Assembly (NCBI GenBank): GCA_001805645.1
Contig: MHGQ01000064.1
Span: forward strand, 1 to 43,437
Direction of reading: 5' to 3'
Length of the DNA: 43,437 bases
DNA from: Omnitrophica WOR_2 bacterium RIFCSPHIGHO2_02_FULL_50_17
Lineage (GTDB): Bacteria; Omnitrophota; Gorgyraeia; Zapsychrales; Zapsychraceae
The notes below the pieces were generated by a model, which searched no databases, had not been told where the DNA came from, and saw only the letters and a list, made by a program, of their open reading frames with translations. Of the stretch, positions 25,914 to 33,356 are shown piece after piece (within the stretch, counting starts at the first letter, position 1; every line of letters starts with the position of its first letter). Both the position numbers and the translations under genes were made by a program.

Positions 25914-26282
25914 TTAACGGAACTGCCCTCCTGTTACAATCGTGTAGGTTCGTGTCCCCGAGGATGAGGAAGCCGGCGCCGCGGTCACCGTGTAGGATTC
26001 CTCGGAAATGGCATAATTGAACGTAAAACCGCTGTGGACTCCCTCAAAGTAGGCCTTGAGGAAAAAAGGCTTTTCACTGATGACAAAACTTTCCAAAGAG
26101 GAAGGGTAGGTGCGATGAGCGGCATAATAATTTTCTAACGTATTGGCGATTTTCCTCAGTATCGCTTGTGCCATCACATCATTAGCAGCCGTTTTGGCCT
26201 TTAATATACTCTGGATCGTTAAGGCGCTCAAAAGCAAAAGGGCTATTCCCACGAGGCCGTATTTCAGTATCAACTCCTTCAT
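25914..26282 (-). CDS. Pilin-like protein without canonical prepilin site
   Basis: 122 residues. One N-terminal membrane helix (LVGIALLLLSALTIQSIL) runs into KAKTAANDVMAQAILRKIANTLENYYAAHRTYPSSL. This closely parallels the type IV pilin/pseudopilin helix (..LLRARIAANEASA..LRTI) followed by a YPSSL turn. The G/FTLIE processing site is missing; the N-terminus is MKELILKYGLVGIAL with no Glu at +5. It may be a permanently anchored minor pilin or regulator of the kinase encoded downstream. No clear ribosome site could be assigned beyond the ATG at 26282. Confidence 0.75.
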   Translation of the reverse strand: MKELILKYGLVGIALLLLSALTIQSILKAKTAANDVMAQAILRKIANTLENYYAAHRTYPSSLESFVISEKPFFLKAYFEGVHSGFTFNYAISEESYTVTAAPASSSSGTRTYTIVTGGQFR

Positions 26283-26446
26283 AAAAGATATTTTATAATA
26301 GGCCTTGGGACAATTCCACTTGTTTTTAAAACATTGTCATCTCCAACTTCATTCTTTACAGCGTTGATAAAGTCTGGTATAAATAACTTCCAATTCCATC
26401 GACCCTTCGACTAACCCCGGCCTGAAACCGTGGTATGCTCAGGGTT

Positions 26447-26487
26447 AATACTCTGAGCGGCCTATACTTTAGGCCGCCGAAGTATTA
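26447..26487. repeat. Long imperfect hairpin TAATACT..GCGGCCTA..TAGGCCGC..AGTATTA
   Basis: The inner perfect 8-bp arms GCGGCCTA (26457-26464) and TAGGCCGC (26470-26477) enclose a 5-nt loop. Outer 7-bp arms TAATACT and AGTATTA extend the stem past a small internal bulge. There is no adjacent T-tract. It looks like one of the local palindromic elements. Confidence 0.85.
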
Positions 26488-26504
26488 AGCATTGTGAGAA
26501 TCGC

Positions 26505-26602
26505 GGGCCATTAGCTCATTCCCGACGCTCAACTATGTTGAGGTCGGGACTCCGACTTCCGCCAAAGGCGGAACGTCGGAGCTGGTATCGGAAGCTAATG
26601 GC
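26505..26602 (+). pseudogene. Broken 5' copy of tRNA-Lys with two-hairpin insert in the D-loop
   Basis: GGGCCATTAGCTCAT (26505-26519) is identical to the first 15 bases of the intact tRNA-Lys at 26620. The next tRNA bases, CTGGTA, resume at 26582-26587. Between them lie exactly two abutting hairpins: TCCCGAC...GTCGGGA (26520-26549) and CTCCGAC...GTCGGAG (26550-26581, with an inner TTCCGCC/GGCGGAA stem). After CTGGTA the copy ends in AGCTAATGGC (26593-26602), an inverted copy of GCCATTAGCT that can close the whole segment into one branched structure. Confidence 0.85.
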
Positions 26603-26619
26603 ATCGTAATTAAAATTTG

Positions 26620-26692
26620 GGGCCATTAGCTCATCTGGTAGAGCATCTGACTCTTAATCAGAGGGTGGCAGGTTCGAGTCCTGCATGGCCCA
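26620..26692 (+). tRNA. tRNA-Lys, anticodon CTT
   Basis: 73 bases without an encoded CCA. The acceptor stem GGGCCAT/ATGGCCC, D-stem GCTC/GAGC, anticodon stem TCTGA/TCAGA with loop CTCTTAA (anticodon CTT, reading AAG), and T-arm GCAGG-TTCGAGT-CCTGC are all intact. Both ends are duplicated in broken part-copies on either side. Confidence 0.95.
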
Positions 26693-26721
26693 TGTATTAC
26701 AGATTTTTCGGGAAGATCAAA

Positions 26722-26813
26722 TGGCAGGTTCTCCCGCCTTTTCCAAAAATTTTATTAGTTAGAAGGAAGGCGGGACCCCGCAGAAGTTTTGCGGGGGAGT
26801 CCTGCATGGCCCA
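26722..26813 (+). pseudogene. Broken 3' copy of tRNA-Lys with two-hairpin insert in the T-loop
   Basis: TGGCAGGTTC (26722-26731) equals intact tRNA bases 26666-26675, and GAGTCCTGCATGGCCCA (26797-26813) equals 26676-26692. In the intact gene the two are contiguous. Here they are split in the T-loop by 65 bases made of two abutting hairpins: TCCCGCCTT...AAGGCGGGA (26732-26775) and CCCCGCA...TGCGGGG (26776-26796). The 5' half of this tRNA copy is absent. Confidence 0.88.
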
Positions 26814-26845
26814 TCAGAATAAATACAATGATGCGGATTTGATAC

Positions 26846-27679
26846 ATGCCGTCTAAGAATATTGATATTAAGGCGTTGAAAGCCAAAGCCCTCCAAATCC
26901 GGAAAGAAATTCTCGAGGCGTGTCACCGTGCCGGTTCCGGCCATCCAGGCGGTTCGTTGTCTTCCGTCGAAATTCTCTTGAGCCTCTACGAATACAAAAT
27001 GAGGCATAATCCCCAGGACCCTGTATGGGAGGATAGAGACAGGCTGATTATTTCCAAGGGTCATATTACGCCGGCTGTTTACGTCGTCCTGGCCCATTGC
27101 GGTTATTTCCCCAAAGAAGAATTAAAAACCTTCCGCAAATTTGGAAGCCGTCTGCAGGGGCATGTGCACGCAAAAGTTCCCGGGATTGAATTTAATACCG
27201 GTTCACTCGGACACGGTCTTTCGGTTGCCAACGGCATTGCCCTGGGGGCAAAATTACGCCAAAAGGCCTTTAAGGTCTACTGCCTGATGGGGGACGGTGA
27301 AATTCAAGAGGGTTCCGTCTGGGAAGCGGCCATGACCGCGGCCCACTATAAGCTGGACAATGTCTGCGCCATTATTGATTATAATAAAATTCAGGAGAAC
27401 GGCCTGGTAAGCGAAATTAAAGGCCTTGAGCCTTTGGCGGAGAAATGGCGCAGTTTCGGCTGGGAAGTCGCCGAGGCCGGTGACCACGACTTTAAGCAGT
27501 ATTTCAACGCCTTGGATGCCTTCGATAAGGCCAAGGGTAAACCGCACGTTATCATCGCCCATACGATTAAAGGCAAAGGGGTTTCTTTTATGGAATGGGA
27601 CCGCAAATGGCACGGCAAGGCCCCTAATGATGACCAGTTGAAAGAAGCCCTGGCAGAGCTGAAACTGGAGGAGAAATGA
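26846..27679 (+). CDS. tktA: Transketolase, N-terminal (ThDP-binding) subunit
   Basis: 277 residues, the normal size for the first half of two-subunit transketolase. Motifs: GSGHPGGSLSSVEIL near the N-terminus, FNTGSLGHGLSVANGIAL, and the thiamine diphosphate signature GDGEIQEGSVWEAAMTAAHYKLDN. Transfers two-carbon units between sugar phosphates in the non-oxidative pentose phosphate pathway. It overlaps the second-subunit gene by ATGA. The split arrangement is common in archaea and many uncultivated bacteria. Confidence 0.93.
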   Translation: MPSKNIDIKALKAKALQIRKEILEACHRAGSGHPGGSLSSVEILLSLYEYKMRHNPQDPVWEDRDRLIISKGHITPAVYVVLAHCGYFPKEELKTFRKFGSRLQGHVHAKVPGIEFNTGSLGHGLSVANGIALGAKLRQKAFKVYCLMGDGEIQEGSVWEAAMTAAHYKLDNVCAIIDYNKIQENGLVSEIKGLEPLAEKWRSFGWEVAEAGDHDFKQYFNALDAFDKAKGKPHVIIAHTIKGKGVSFMEWDRKWHGKAPNDDQLKEALAELKLEEK

Positions 27680-28668
27680 AGCCTTCTAAACTCCCCGCCT
27701 CAAGAGGCGGGATATCCGCCGAGGCAATGAGCGCTGCCATTCCTACCCGCGATGGCTTCGGCAAAGAACTGGTCGAATTAGGGAAAATAAACGAAAAAAT
27801 CGTTGTCGTTTCGGCTGATTTGGAGGATGCCACCCGCGCCGAGTATTTCAAAGAGGCATTCCCGAAGCGTTTTTTCTCCGTCGGGATTGCCGAGCAAGAT
27901 ATGGTCGGCACCGCCGCAGGCTTGAGCCTCATGGGATTTATCCCTTTCATCAATTCCTTTGCCGTCTTTTTGACCAACCGCGCCTATGATATGCTGCGCC
28001 TGGATGTCTGTTACAATAACTGCAATGTCAAGATTGTCTGCTCACATGCCGGTATCACCGTAGGTGAAGACGGTGCCTCTGCCCAGTGCCTGGAAGATTT
28101 CGCCCTCATGCGCGTCCTGCCCAACATCAAGGTGATCTGTCCTGTGGATGTCCTCGAGGCCAGAAAGGCCACACGAGCTCTGGCTCAGGAGTGGGGGCCT
28201 ATGTATCTTCGAACCAGCCGCTCGCCGTTTCCTGTCATTACAAAAGAATCTGACCCGTTTATCATCGGCAAGGCTCATGTGATGCGCGAGGGGAAAGATG
28301 TTACCCTGATCGGCTGCGGCCTCATGGTCTTTGAGGCCCTGCAGGCGGCCGAACTCCTCAAAAAATAAAACATCGAGGCAAGAGTCATCAATATGCACAC
28401 GATCAAGCCGATGGATACGGCTGTCATTATCGAATCCGCCCGAAAGACAGGGGCTATCGTCAGCGCCGAAGAGCATCAGATAAACGGCGGCCTGGGCGGC
28501 GCCGTCGCCGAGGTCTTGGTTAAAAATTATCCTGTCCCTATGGAGATGGTAGCGGTCCAGGATAAATTCGGAGAATCAGGCTCTCCTGAGGAACTGCTGA
28601 AGGCCTATCACTTGAAGGATGTGGACATCGCCCAAGCGGCTAAGAAAGCCATCGCCCGCAAACGATAA
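27676..28668 (+). pseudogene. tktB: Transketolase C-terminal subunit, interrupted by in-frame TAA
   Basis: One continuous frame of 331 codons carries an internal TAA at 28366-28368. The part before it (230 aa) is the pyrimidine-binding domain (SVGIAEQDMVGTAAGLSL, with the ThDP-activating Glu). The part after it (NIEARVINMHTIKPMD, then EEHQINGGLGGAVAEVL) is the C-terminal domain. Homologues have a Glu-Gly at this point (LKKEGIEARVINMHT), so GAA to TAA would explain it. The second part could restart at ATG 28393, but no ribosome site is seen. The start ATG 27676 has GGAGGAG upstream; codons 5-13 derive from a palindromic element, and M18 (27727) looks like the ancestral N-terminus. Possible nonsense mutation, assembly error or three-piece enzyme. 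Confidence 0.85.
27694..27711. repeat. Palindrome CCCGCCTC-AA-GAGGCGGG inside a gene
   Basis: Perfect 8-bp arms within the first codons of the transketolase C-terminal subunit gene, coding LPASRGG. It sits between the ribosome-site-supported ATG and the conserved N-terminus. Confidence 0.9.
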
Positions 28669-28677
28669 GAGGAAGAA

Positions 28678-29811
28678 ATGCAACCGACAACCATTCAGCA
28701 GCTGGCTGACTACGGTCAAAGCATCTGGCTGGATTACATCAGCCGTTCGCTTTTAGAAAGCGGCAAACTGAAAAATCTGATCGCCCAGGGATTGCGCGGC
28801 ATGACTTCTAATCCCTCCATCTTTAATCAGGTCATCAGCTCCGGCCGCGATTACGACGAGAGAATCATCCGGCTTAAGGCGCAGGGAAAATCAACATTTG
28901 AGATTTATGATGCCCTGACGATTGCCGATATCCAGGACGCCGCGGATTTTTTTCAAGGCGTTTACGAAAAAACAAAAGGCCTGGACGGTTACGTCAGCCT
29001 TGAAATCAATCCCCAAATCGCCCACAGGGTTGACGAACAGGTTAAAGAGGGCATACGATTATGCACGGCCGTCCAACGTCCCAATCTCATGATCAAGGTG
29101 CCGGCGACAAAGGAAGGATTGACCGTTGCCGAAGAGCTTATCGCTTACGGCATCAATGTCAATGTGACGCTGATATTCTCGCTTCAGCAATATGAGGGGG
29201 CCGTCAAGGCCTATTTCAAAGGGTTAAACCGTCTGACTCAGCATCAGGGGGATTTGACGAAACTCCGCTCGGTGGCCAGCGTCTTCGTCAGCCGCGTTGA
29301 TACAACTGTGGATGAACTCCTGGATGAGCGGCTGGCCGATGTTAGTGATTCTATCCAAAAAGAAAAACTGCAGTCGCTGAAAGGGAAAGCAGCCGTGGCA
29401 AACTGCCGGGCCATCTTCGAGAAGTATAGGGAACTATTCGGGGGCGGCGCCTTCAAAGTCCTGAAAGAAAAAGGGGCTGACATCCAGCGCGTCCTGTGGG
29501 GGTCGACGAGCACCAAGAACCCGCAATACAGCGACATCAAATACGTCACGGAACTGATCGCCCGTCCGACGGTCAATACCATCCCTGAAAAAACGCTCCA
29601 TGCCTTTCTGGATCACGGGTGCATTCAGGAGGCCTTTACCTATCCTGCGAGCCAGTCAAAAGATCTGCTCGCCCAACTGAAAAATCTCGGCATTGATGCG
29701 GACCGCATCTGCCAGGATTTGCTGCACGACGGCGTTGTCGCTTTTGAGGACGCCTTTCAGGCGCTTTTGGCTTCCATCGAGAAGAAGGCCGCCCAACTAT
29801 GCGCCCCTTAA
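28678..29811 (+). CDS. tal: Transaldolase
   Basis: 377 residues, the long bacterial type. Hallmarks: QSIWLDYISRSLL, GMTSNPSIFNQ, the Schiff-base lysine region NLMIKVPATKEG, GINVNVTLIFS, SVASVFVSRVDT and LWGSTSTKNPQYSD. Exchanges dihydroxyacetone units between sedoheptulose 7-phosphate and glyceraldehyde 3-phosphate. AAGAGGAAG precedes the ATG. It lies 9 bases after the transketolase gene and overlaps pgl by 13 bases, forming a pentose phosphate operon. Confidence 0.95.
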   Translation: MQPTTIQQLADYGQSIWLDYISRSLLESGKLKNLIAQGLRGMTSNPSIFNQVISSGRDYDERIIRLKAQGKSTFEIYDALTIADIQDAADFFQGVYEKTKGLDGYVSLEINPQIAHRVDEQVKEGIRLCTAVQRPNLMIKVPATKEGLTVAEELIAYGINVNVTLIFSLQQYEGAVKAYFKGLNRLTQHQGDLTKLRSVASVFVSRVDTTVDELLDERLADVSDSIQKEKLQSLKGKAAVANCRAIFEKYRELFGGGAFKVLKEKGADIQRVLWGSTSTKNPQYSDIKYVTELIARPTVNTIPEKTLHAFLDHGCIQEAFTYPASQSKDLLAQLKNLGIDADRICQDLLHDGVVAFEDAFQALLASIEKKAAQLCAP

Positions 29812-30545
29812 AAAGGGAAGTCCTTGTCTTTGAAGATACGCGTCTTCTGATCCGCGACCTTCTCAAGCGCTGGGTTGCCCTCGCCCGCGCCGCCATTGAC
29901 GAGAACGGACTGTTTAATGCCGCCCTTTGCGGGGGATGCACCCCGGTTGAATTCTACCGTCAACTCTCGCGTCTTCAAAATTCCTCGCTGTGGCAGAAGA
30001 CGCATCTTTTCCTGACCGATGAACGTTTTGTCCCTCCCGACGATGAAGAAAGCAATTTCGGGATGATCCAAGACAGCCTGTTAAGCCGCGTTGATATTCC
30101 TTCGGCCAATATTCATCCTATGGTCAAAGATCCAGGGGATGTCTGCCGGGCTTGCGGGGAATATGCAGAGGTCTTGCAGAAACATTTTGTTTATCCAAAG
30201 AATCGCTTTCCGTGTTTCGATTTAATCCTGTTGGGACTGGGAGAGGATGGGCATACCGCATCGCTTTTCCCACAGATGCCATACCATCAAGACTCCCCTG
30301 ATACCGTTGTGCCGGTCTCTTTACCCCGCTTGAAACACAAACGCATCAGCTTAACTCTTTCGGTTATCAACAATAGCCGTCATGTCCTTTTCCTCATCAT
30401 GGGAGCAAAAAAATCGCGTATTGTCAAAGATATCATCGAGGGAAAAAAGGCCTGCCCTGCCGCCTGCGTCAATCCTATCCATGGCCAATTGACCTATTAT
30501 CTGGACAAAGAGGCTGCCCAAAGATTATCCCCCAGGAAGTCATGA
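29799..30545 (+). CDS. pgl: 6-phosphogluconolactonase
   Basis: 248 residues of the DevB/NagB-like fold. Motifs: CGGCTPVEFY (usual SGG.TP), FLTDERFVPPDDEESNFGM and LLGLGEDGHTASLFPQ. Hydrolyses 6-phosphogluconolactone in the oxidative pentose phosphate branch. Glucose-6-phosphate dehydrogenase is not in the window. The final gene of this operon; the next gene has its own promoter. Confidence 0.92.
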   Translation: MRPLKREVLVFEDTRLLIRDLLKRWVALARAAIDENGLFNAALCGGCTPVEFYRQLSRLQNSSLWQKTHLFLTDERFVPPDDEESNFGMIQDSLLSRVDIPSANIHPMVKDPGDVCRACGEYAEVLQKHFVYPKNRFPCFDLILLGLGEDGHTASLFPQMPYHQDSPDTVVPVSLPRLKHKRISLTLSVINNSRHVLFLIMGAKKSRIVKDIIEGKKACPAACVNPIHGQLTYYLDKEAAQRLSPRKS

Positions 30546-30551
30546 TTTTCA

Positions 30552-30579
30552 TTGTTTACGAATGGCTATAAGTTATAAT
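30552..30579 (+). promoter_or_regulatory. Sigma-70-like promoter of the acyl-CoA operon
   Basis: TTGTTT (30552-30557) and a perfect TATAAT (30574-30579) with a 16-base spacer. Transcription would start near 30586, only about 4 bases before the ATG at 30590, and no ribosome site is present, suggesting a nearly leaderless message. Confidence 0.55.
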
Positions 30580-30589
30580 TATCAATGCA

Positions 30590-32074
30590 ATGGATCCCTG
30601 GCGCCCCCTGACACATCTAAACAAAGAAGACCTGCAAAAACTGCAGAATCAAAAGCTCCACTATTTCCTCAACACGTATCTGTATCCGTTCAGCCCCTGC
30701 TACCGCAAGGTCTTTGACCAGAACAAAATCAATCCCAGACTCATTCGAACCGTTGAAGATTTGCCAAGGATCCCGTTTACCTCAAAGCGGGACTTCATCA
30801 GCACCCCGCAGGATGAAGAGCGTTTTAAGGCGTTCATTCTCCAGCCGGATAAGGCCAAAATCCGCGCGCACTGGCCGGCGGCAAAACTTATGGCGCTGGC
30901 GTGCACCTCAATCCTTTCAGGCCGCCAAGCCGTTGAAGAAAAGCTCATCAGGGAATTCAAGCCGATTTTTATGACCTTTACAACCGGCACCACGAACCGT
31001 CCGGTGCCGTTCTTATACAGCCATCACGATATCCAGAATCTCTACACCTCCGGCAGCCGTATGCTGAGCCTATTTAAAATTCAACCGTCGGAAAACATCC
31101 TCAACGTATTTCCTTATGCTCCGCACTTGGCGTTTTGGCAGGTGGTCTTTGGCGCCCTGGCCTCTAACGCTCTGGCCTTAAGCACCGGCGGCGGCAAGGT
31201 GATGGGGACAGAAGGCAATATCGCGGCCATGATGAAAATGAAACCCTCGGTCGTCCTCGGTGTCCCCAGCTATATCTATCATGTCATGCGGGAGGCCGGA
31301 GAGAAAGGATGCCGCCTGCACTTTATAAAAAAGATTGTCCTGGGGGCATCGCGTATCACACCGGGGTTCAAGGCCAAATTAGCGGAAATTGTGGAAGCGG
31401 CAGGCGCCTCCCAAGTTTCTATTTTGGGCACATACGGTTTCACCGAGGCGCGCTCGGCCTGGGCGGAATGCCCGACGTCATTGGATATTTCAAGCGGGTA
31501 TCATCTTTATCCCGATAAGGAAATTTTTGAGGTCGTTGATCCCCACACAGGAGAGGTGAAAAAAGAAGGCGAGGACGGCGAATTGGTTTACACGGCCATA
31601 GAGGCGCGGGCGAGCGCCGTTATCCGTTACCGGACAGGGGACTTTGTCAAAGGGGGAATGACCTCGGAACCCTGCCCGCATTGCGGGGGCACGGTGCCGC
31701 GCATCTCAAGCGATATCACGCGGTTGTCGGATATCAAAGATTTACAGCTTTCTAAAATCAAAGGGACGCTGGTTAACTTGAGCCATTTTGATGCCCTGTT
31801 TTCCGAAATCCTATCCGTTGAAGAATGGCAGGTGGAAATCAAAAAGAAAAATGACGACAAGTTTGAGGTGGATGAACTGGTGGTGTATGCCTGTGCCCGC
31901 CAGGGAGCACCCCCCAGCCAGTTGGAGGACCAAATCCGCAAAAAGATACTGCTGGCCACTGAAATTGCTCCGAACGCGGTCCACGTGCTGACGCGCGAAG
32001 AGATGGTCAAACGTCTGGAACTGGAGACGGCCAACAAAGAAAAACGGATTCTCGATAAGAGGCCCAAGGATTAG
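30590..32074 (+). CDS. AMP-forming acyl/aryl-CoA ligase, PaaK-like
   Basis: 494 residues of the adenylate-forming superfamily. ATP-binding loop FTTGTTNRPVPF, acyl/adenine motif GTYGFTEARSAW, YRTGDF, and a CPHCGG pair as in phenylacetate-CoA ligases. It starts WRPLTHLNKEDLQKLQNQKL, like PaaK-type ligases that open with a helical region. It most likely activates a carboxylic acid with CoA to feed the beta-oxidation enzymes encoded next; whether the substrate is fatty or aromatic cannot be told from sequence. Confidence 0.85.
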   Translation: MDPWRPLTHLNKEDLQKLQNQKLHYFLNTYLYPFSPCYRKVFDQNKINPRLIRTVEDLPRIPFTSKRDFISTPQDEERFKAFILQPDKAKIRAHWPAAKLMALACTSILSGRQAVEEKLIREFKPIFMTFTTGTTNRPVPFLYSHHDIQNLYTSGSRMLSLFKIQPSENILNVFPYAPHLAFWQVVFGALASNALALSTGGGKVMGTEGNIAAMMKMKPSVVLGVPSYIYHVMREAGEKGCRLHFIKKIVLGASRITPGFKAKLAEIVEAAGASQVSILGTYGFTEARSAWAECPTSLDISSGYHLYPDKEIFEVVDPHTGEVKKEGEDGELVYTAIEARASAVIRYRTGDFVKGGMTSEPCPHCGGTVPRISSDITRLSDIKDLQLSKIKGTLVNLSHFDALFSEILSVEEWQVEIKKKNDDKFEVDELVVYACARQGAPPSQLEDQIRKKILLATEIAPNAVHVLTREEMVKRLELETANKEKRILDKRPKD

Positions 32075-32077
32075 AAA

Positions 32078-33352
32078 ATGGAACGTGTCGCTATCATCGA
32101 CGGTATCAGAACACCTTTTTGCAAATTCGCCACAGACCTTAATGACGTGGAGGCTGCAGAACTGGGCCGTATTGTCACACGCGAGCTGATTGAACGCTCC
32201 GGTATCGATCCTGCCCGGATAGATGAAGTGATTTTCGGAAACGTCACCCAGCCTGTTGAGGCGGCCAATATTTCCCGTGTCATTGCCCTTTTAAGCGGTA
32301 TCCCCAAGACAACGCCGGCGTATACCGTCCATCGCAACTGCGCCTCCGGCATTGAGGCGGTCGTTCAGTCCGTGATGAAAATCCAACTGGGGGAGGGGCA
32401 CTGTTATATTGTCGGCGGGACCGAGTCCATGAGCAATATCCCCTTTTATTTCACCAAACATCTGCAGGAAATCCTCACGCAGCTTTCCCGGGCCAAGAAT
32501 GTTATGTCTAAATTGCAGATTCTCACGAAATTACGACCGGCTCATTTAAAGCCGCGCATCGGCCTGGAGCTTGGCCTGACGGACCCGGTCTGCGGCTTAA
32601 TCATGGGGCAGACCGCAGAGGTATTGGCCAAGGAATTTGGAATCACGCGCGAAGAACAAGACGCCTTTGCCCTCACCAGCCATCGACGGGCCGTTCAGGC
32701 CCGGGAGATATTCAAAGAGGAGATTATCCCCGTGATTCCCGGGCCGAAATATGCCAAGGCGGTAGAGGCCGATAACGGCCCCCGTGAGGGACAAACCCTT
32801 GAAGCTCTGCAGAAACTCAAACCGTATTTTGACCGGCGTTCCGGAACCGTGACGGTCGGCAATTCCAGCCAGATAACCGACGGGGCAGCGGCCCTCCTTG
32901 TCATGAGTGAAAGCGGGGCAACGGCCTTGCGCCTGAAACCGCTGGGATACGTCCGCGCGTATACGTTTATTGGCGTTGAACCCTCACGTATGGGCATTGG
33001 CCCTGCGCATGCCATCCCGCGGGTCCTCAGGAAAGCGGGGATGACCTTAAAAAAAATTCAGGCCATCGAGATCAACGAGGCCTTTGCCGCCCAGGTGCTG
33101 GCCTGTCTGAATGCCCTCGAATCTGAACACTTTGCAAAAGAATTCGGCTATAAGGGATACGCGGGCGCTATAGACCGATCACTCCTCAACGTCAACGGCG
33201 GCGCCATTGCCCTTGGACATCCCGTCGGCGCTACAGGGGTACGTCTCATTCTTACTCTACTGAAACACATGAAACGCCGCAACCTTGATACTGGTCTTGC
33301 GGCGTTATGCGTCGGCGGCGGCCAGGGTGCGGCGGTGATTTTAGAAAGGTAA
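32078..33352 (+). CDS. fadI: Thiolase (acetyl-CoA acyltransferase)
   Basis: 424 residues. Nucleophile Cys in HRNCASGIEAV, then EINEAFAAQVLA, NVNGGAIALGHPVGATGVR with the catalytic His, and the second Cys in CVGGGQGAAVI. The length and FadB-type partner immediately downstream (4-base gap) fit the fatty-acid 3-ketoacyl thiolase of the trifunctional complex. Cleaves 3-ketoacyl-CoA to acetyl-CoA and a shortened acyl-CoA. fadI versus fadA is not resolved. Confidence 0.92.
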   Translation: MERVAIIDGIRTPFCKFATDLNDVEAAELGRIVTRELIERSGIDPARIDEVIFGNVTQPVEAANISRVIALLSGIPKTTPAYTVHRNCASGIEAVVQSVMKIQLGEGHCYIVGGTESMSNIPFYFTKHLQEILTQLSRAKNVMSKLQILTKLRPAHLKPRIGLELGLTDPVCGLIMGQTAEVLAKEFGITREEQDAFALTSHRRAVQAREIFKEEIIPVIPGPKYAKAVEADNGPREGQTLEALQKLKPYFDRRSGTVTVGNSSQITDGAAALLVMSESGATALRLKPLGYVRAYTFIGVEPSRMGIGPAHAIPRVLRKAGMTLKKIQAIEINEAFAAQVLACLNALESEHFAKEFGYKGYAGAIDRSLLNVNGGAIALGHPVGATGVRLILTLLKHMKRRNLDTGLAALCVGGGQGAAVILER

Positions 33353-33356
33353 AATT

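Larger units (their letters stand above)
26283..26619. other. Gene-free palindrome-rich spacer
   Basis: No coding frame is credible here. The left part (26283-26400) should hold the - strand promoter of the pilin-like gene; a TATTATAAAAT stretch next to the gene may be its -10 region, but no good -35 is seen. From 26400 it carries several stacked palindromes, including ACCCTTCGAC...GCTCAGGGT (about 26401-26445), a long hairpin at 26448-26486 and the interrupted tRNA-Lys part-copy at 26505-26602. Confidence 0.7.

Noticed and set aside
26693-26813. Duplicated tRNA 3' end read as attL/attR of an integrated element
   Set aside because: Only about 100 bases lie between the copies, there is no integrase in the window, and the second copy is interrupted in the T-loop by hairpins, which attachment-site duplication does not explain.
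26617-26856. 79-aa ORF starting MGPLAHLVEHLTLNQRVAGSSPA
   Set aside because: This is the translation of the tRNA-Lys gene and the following palindromic spacer, a well-known type of false protein.
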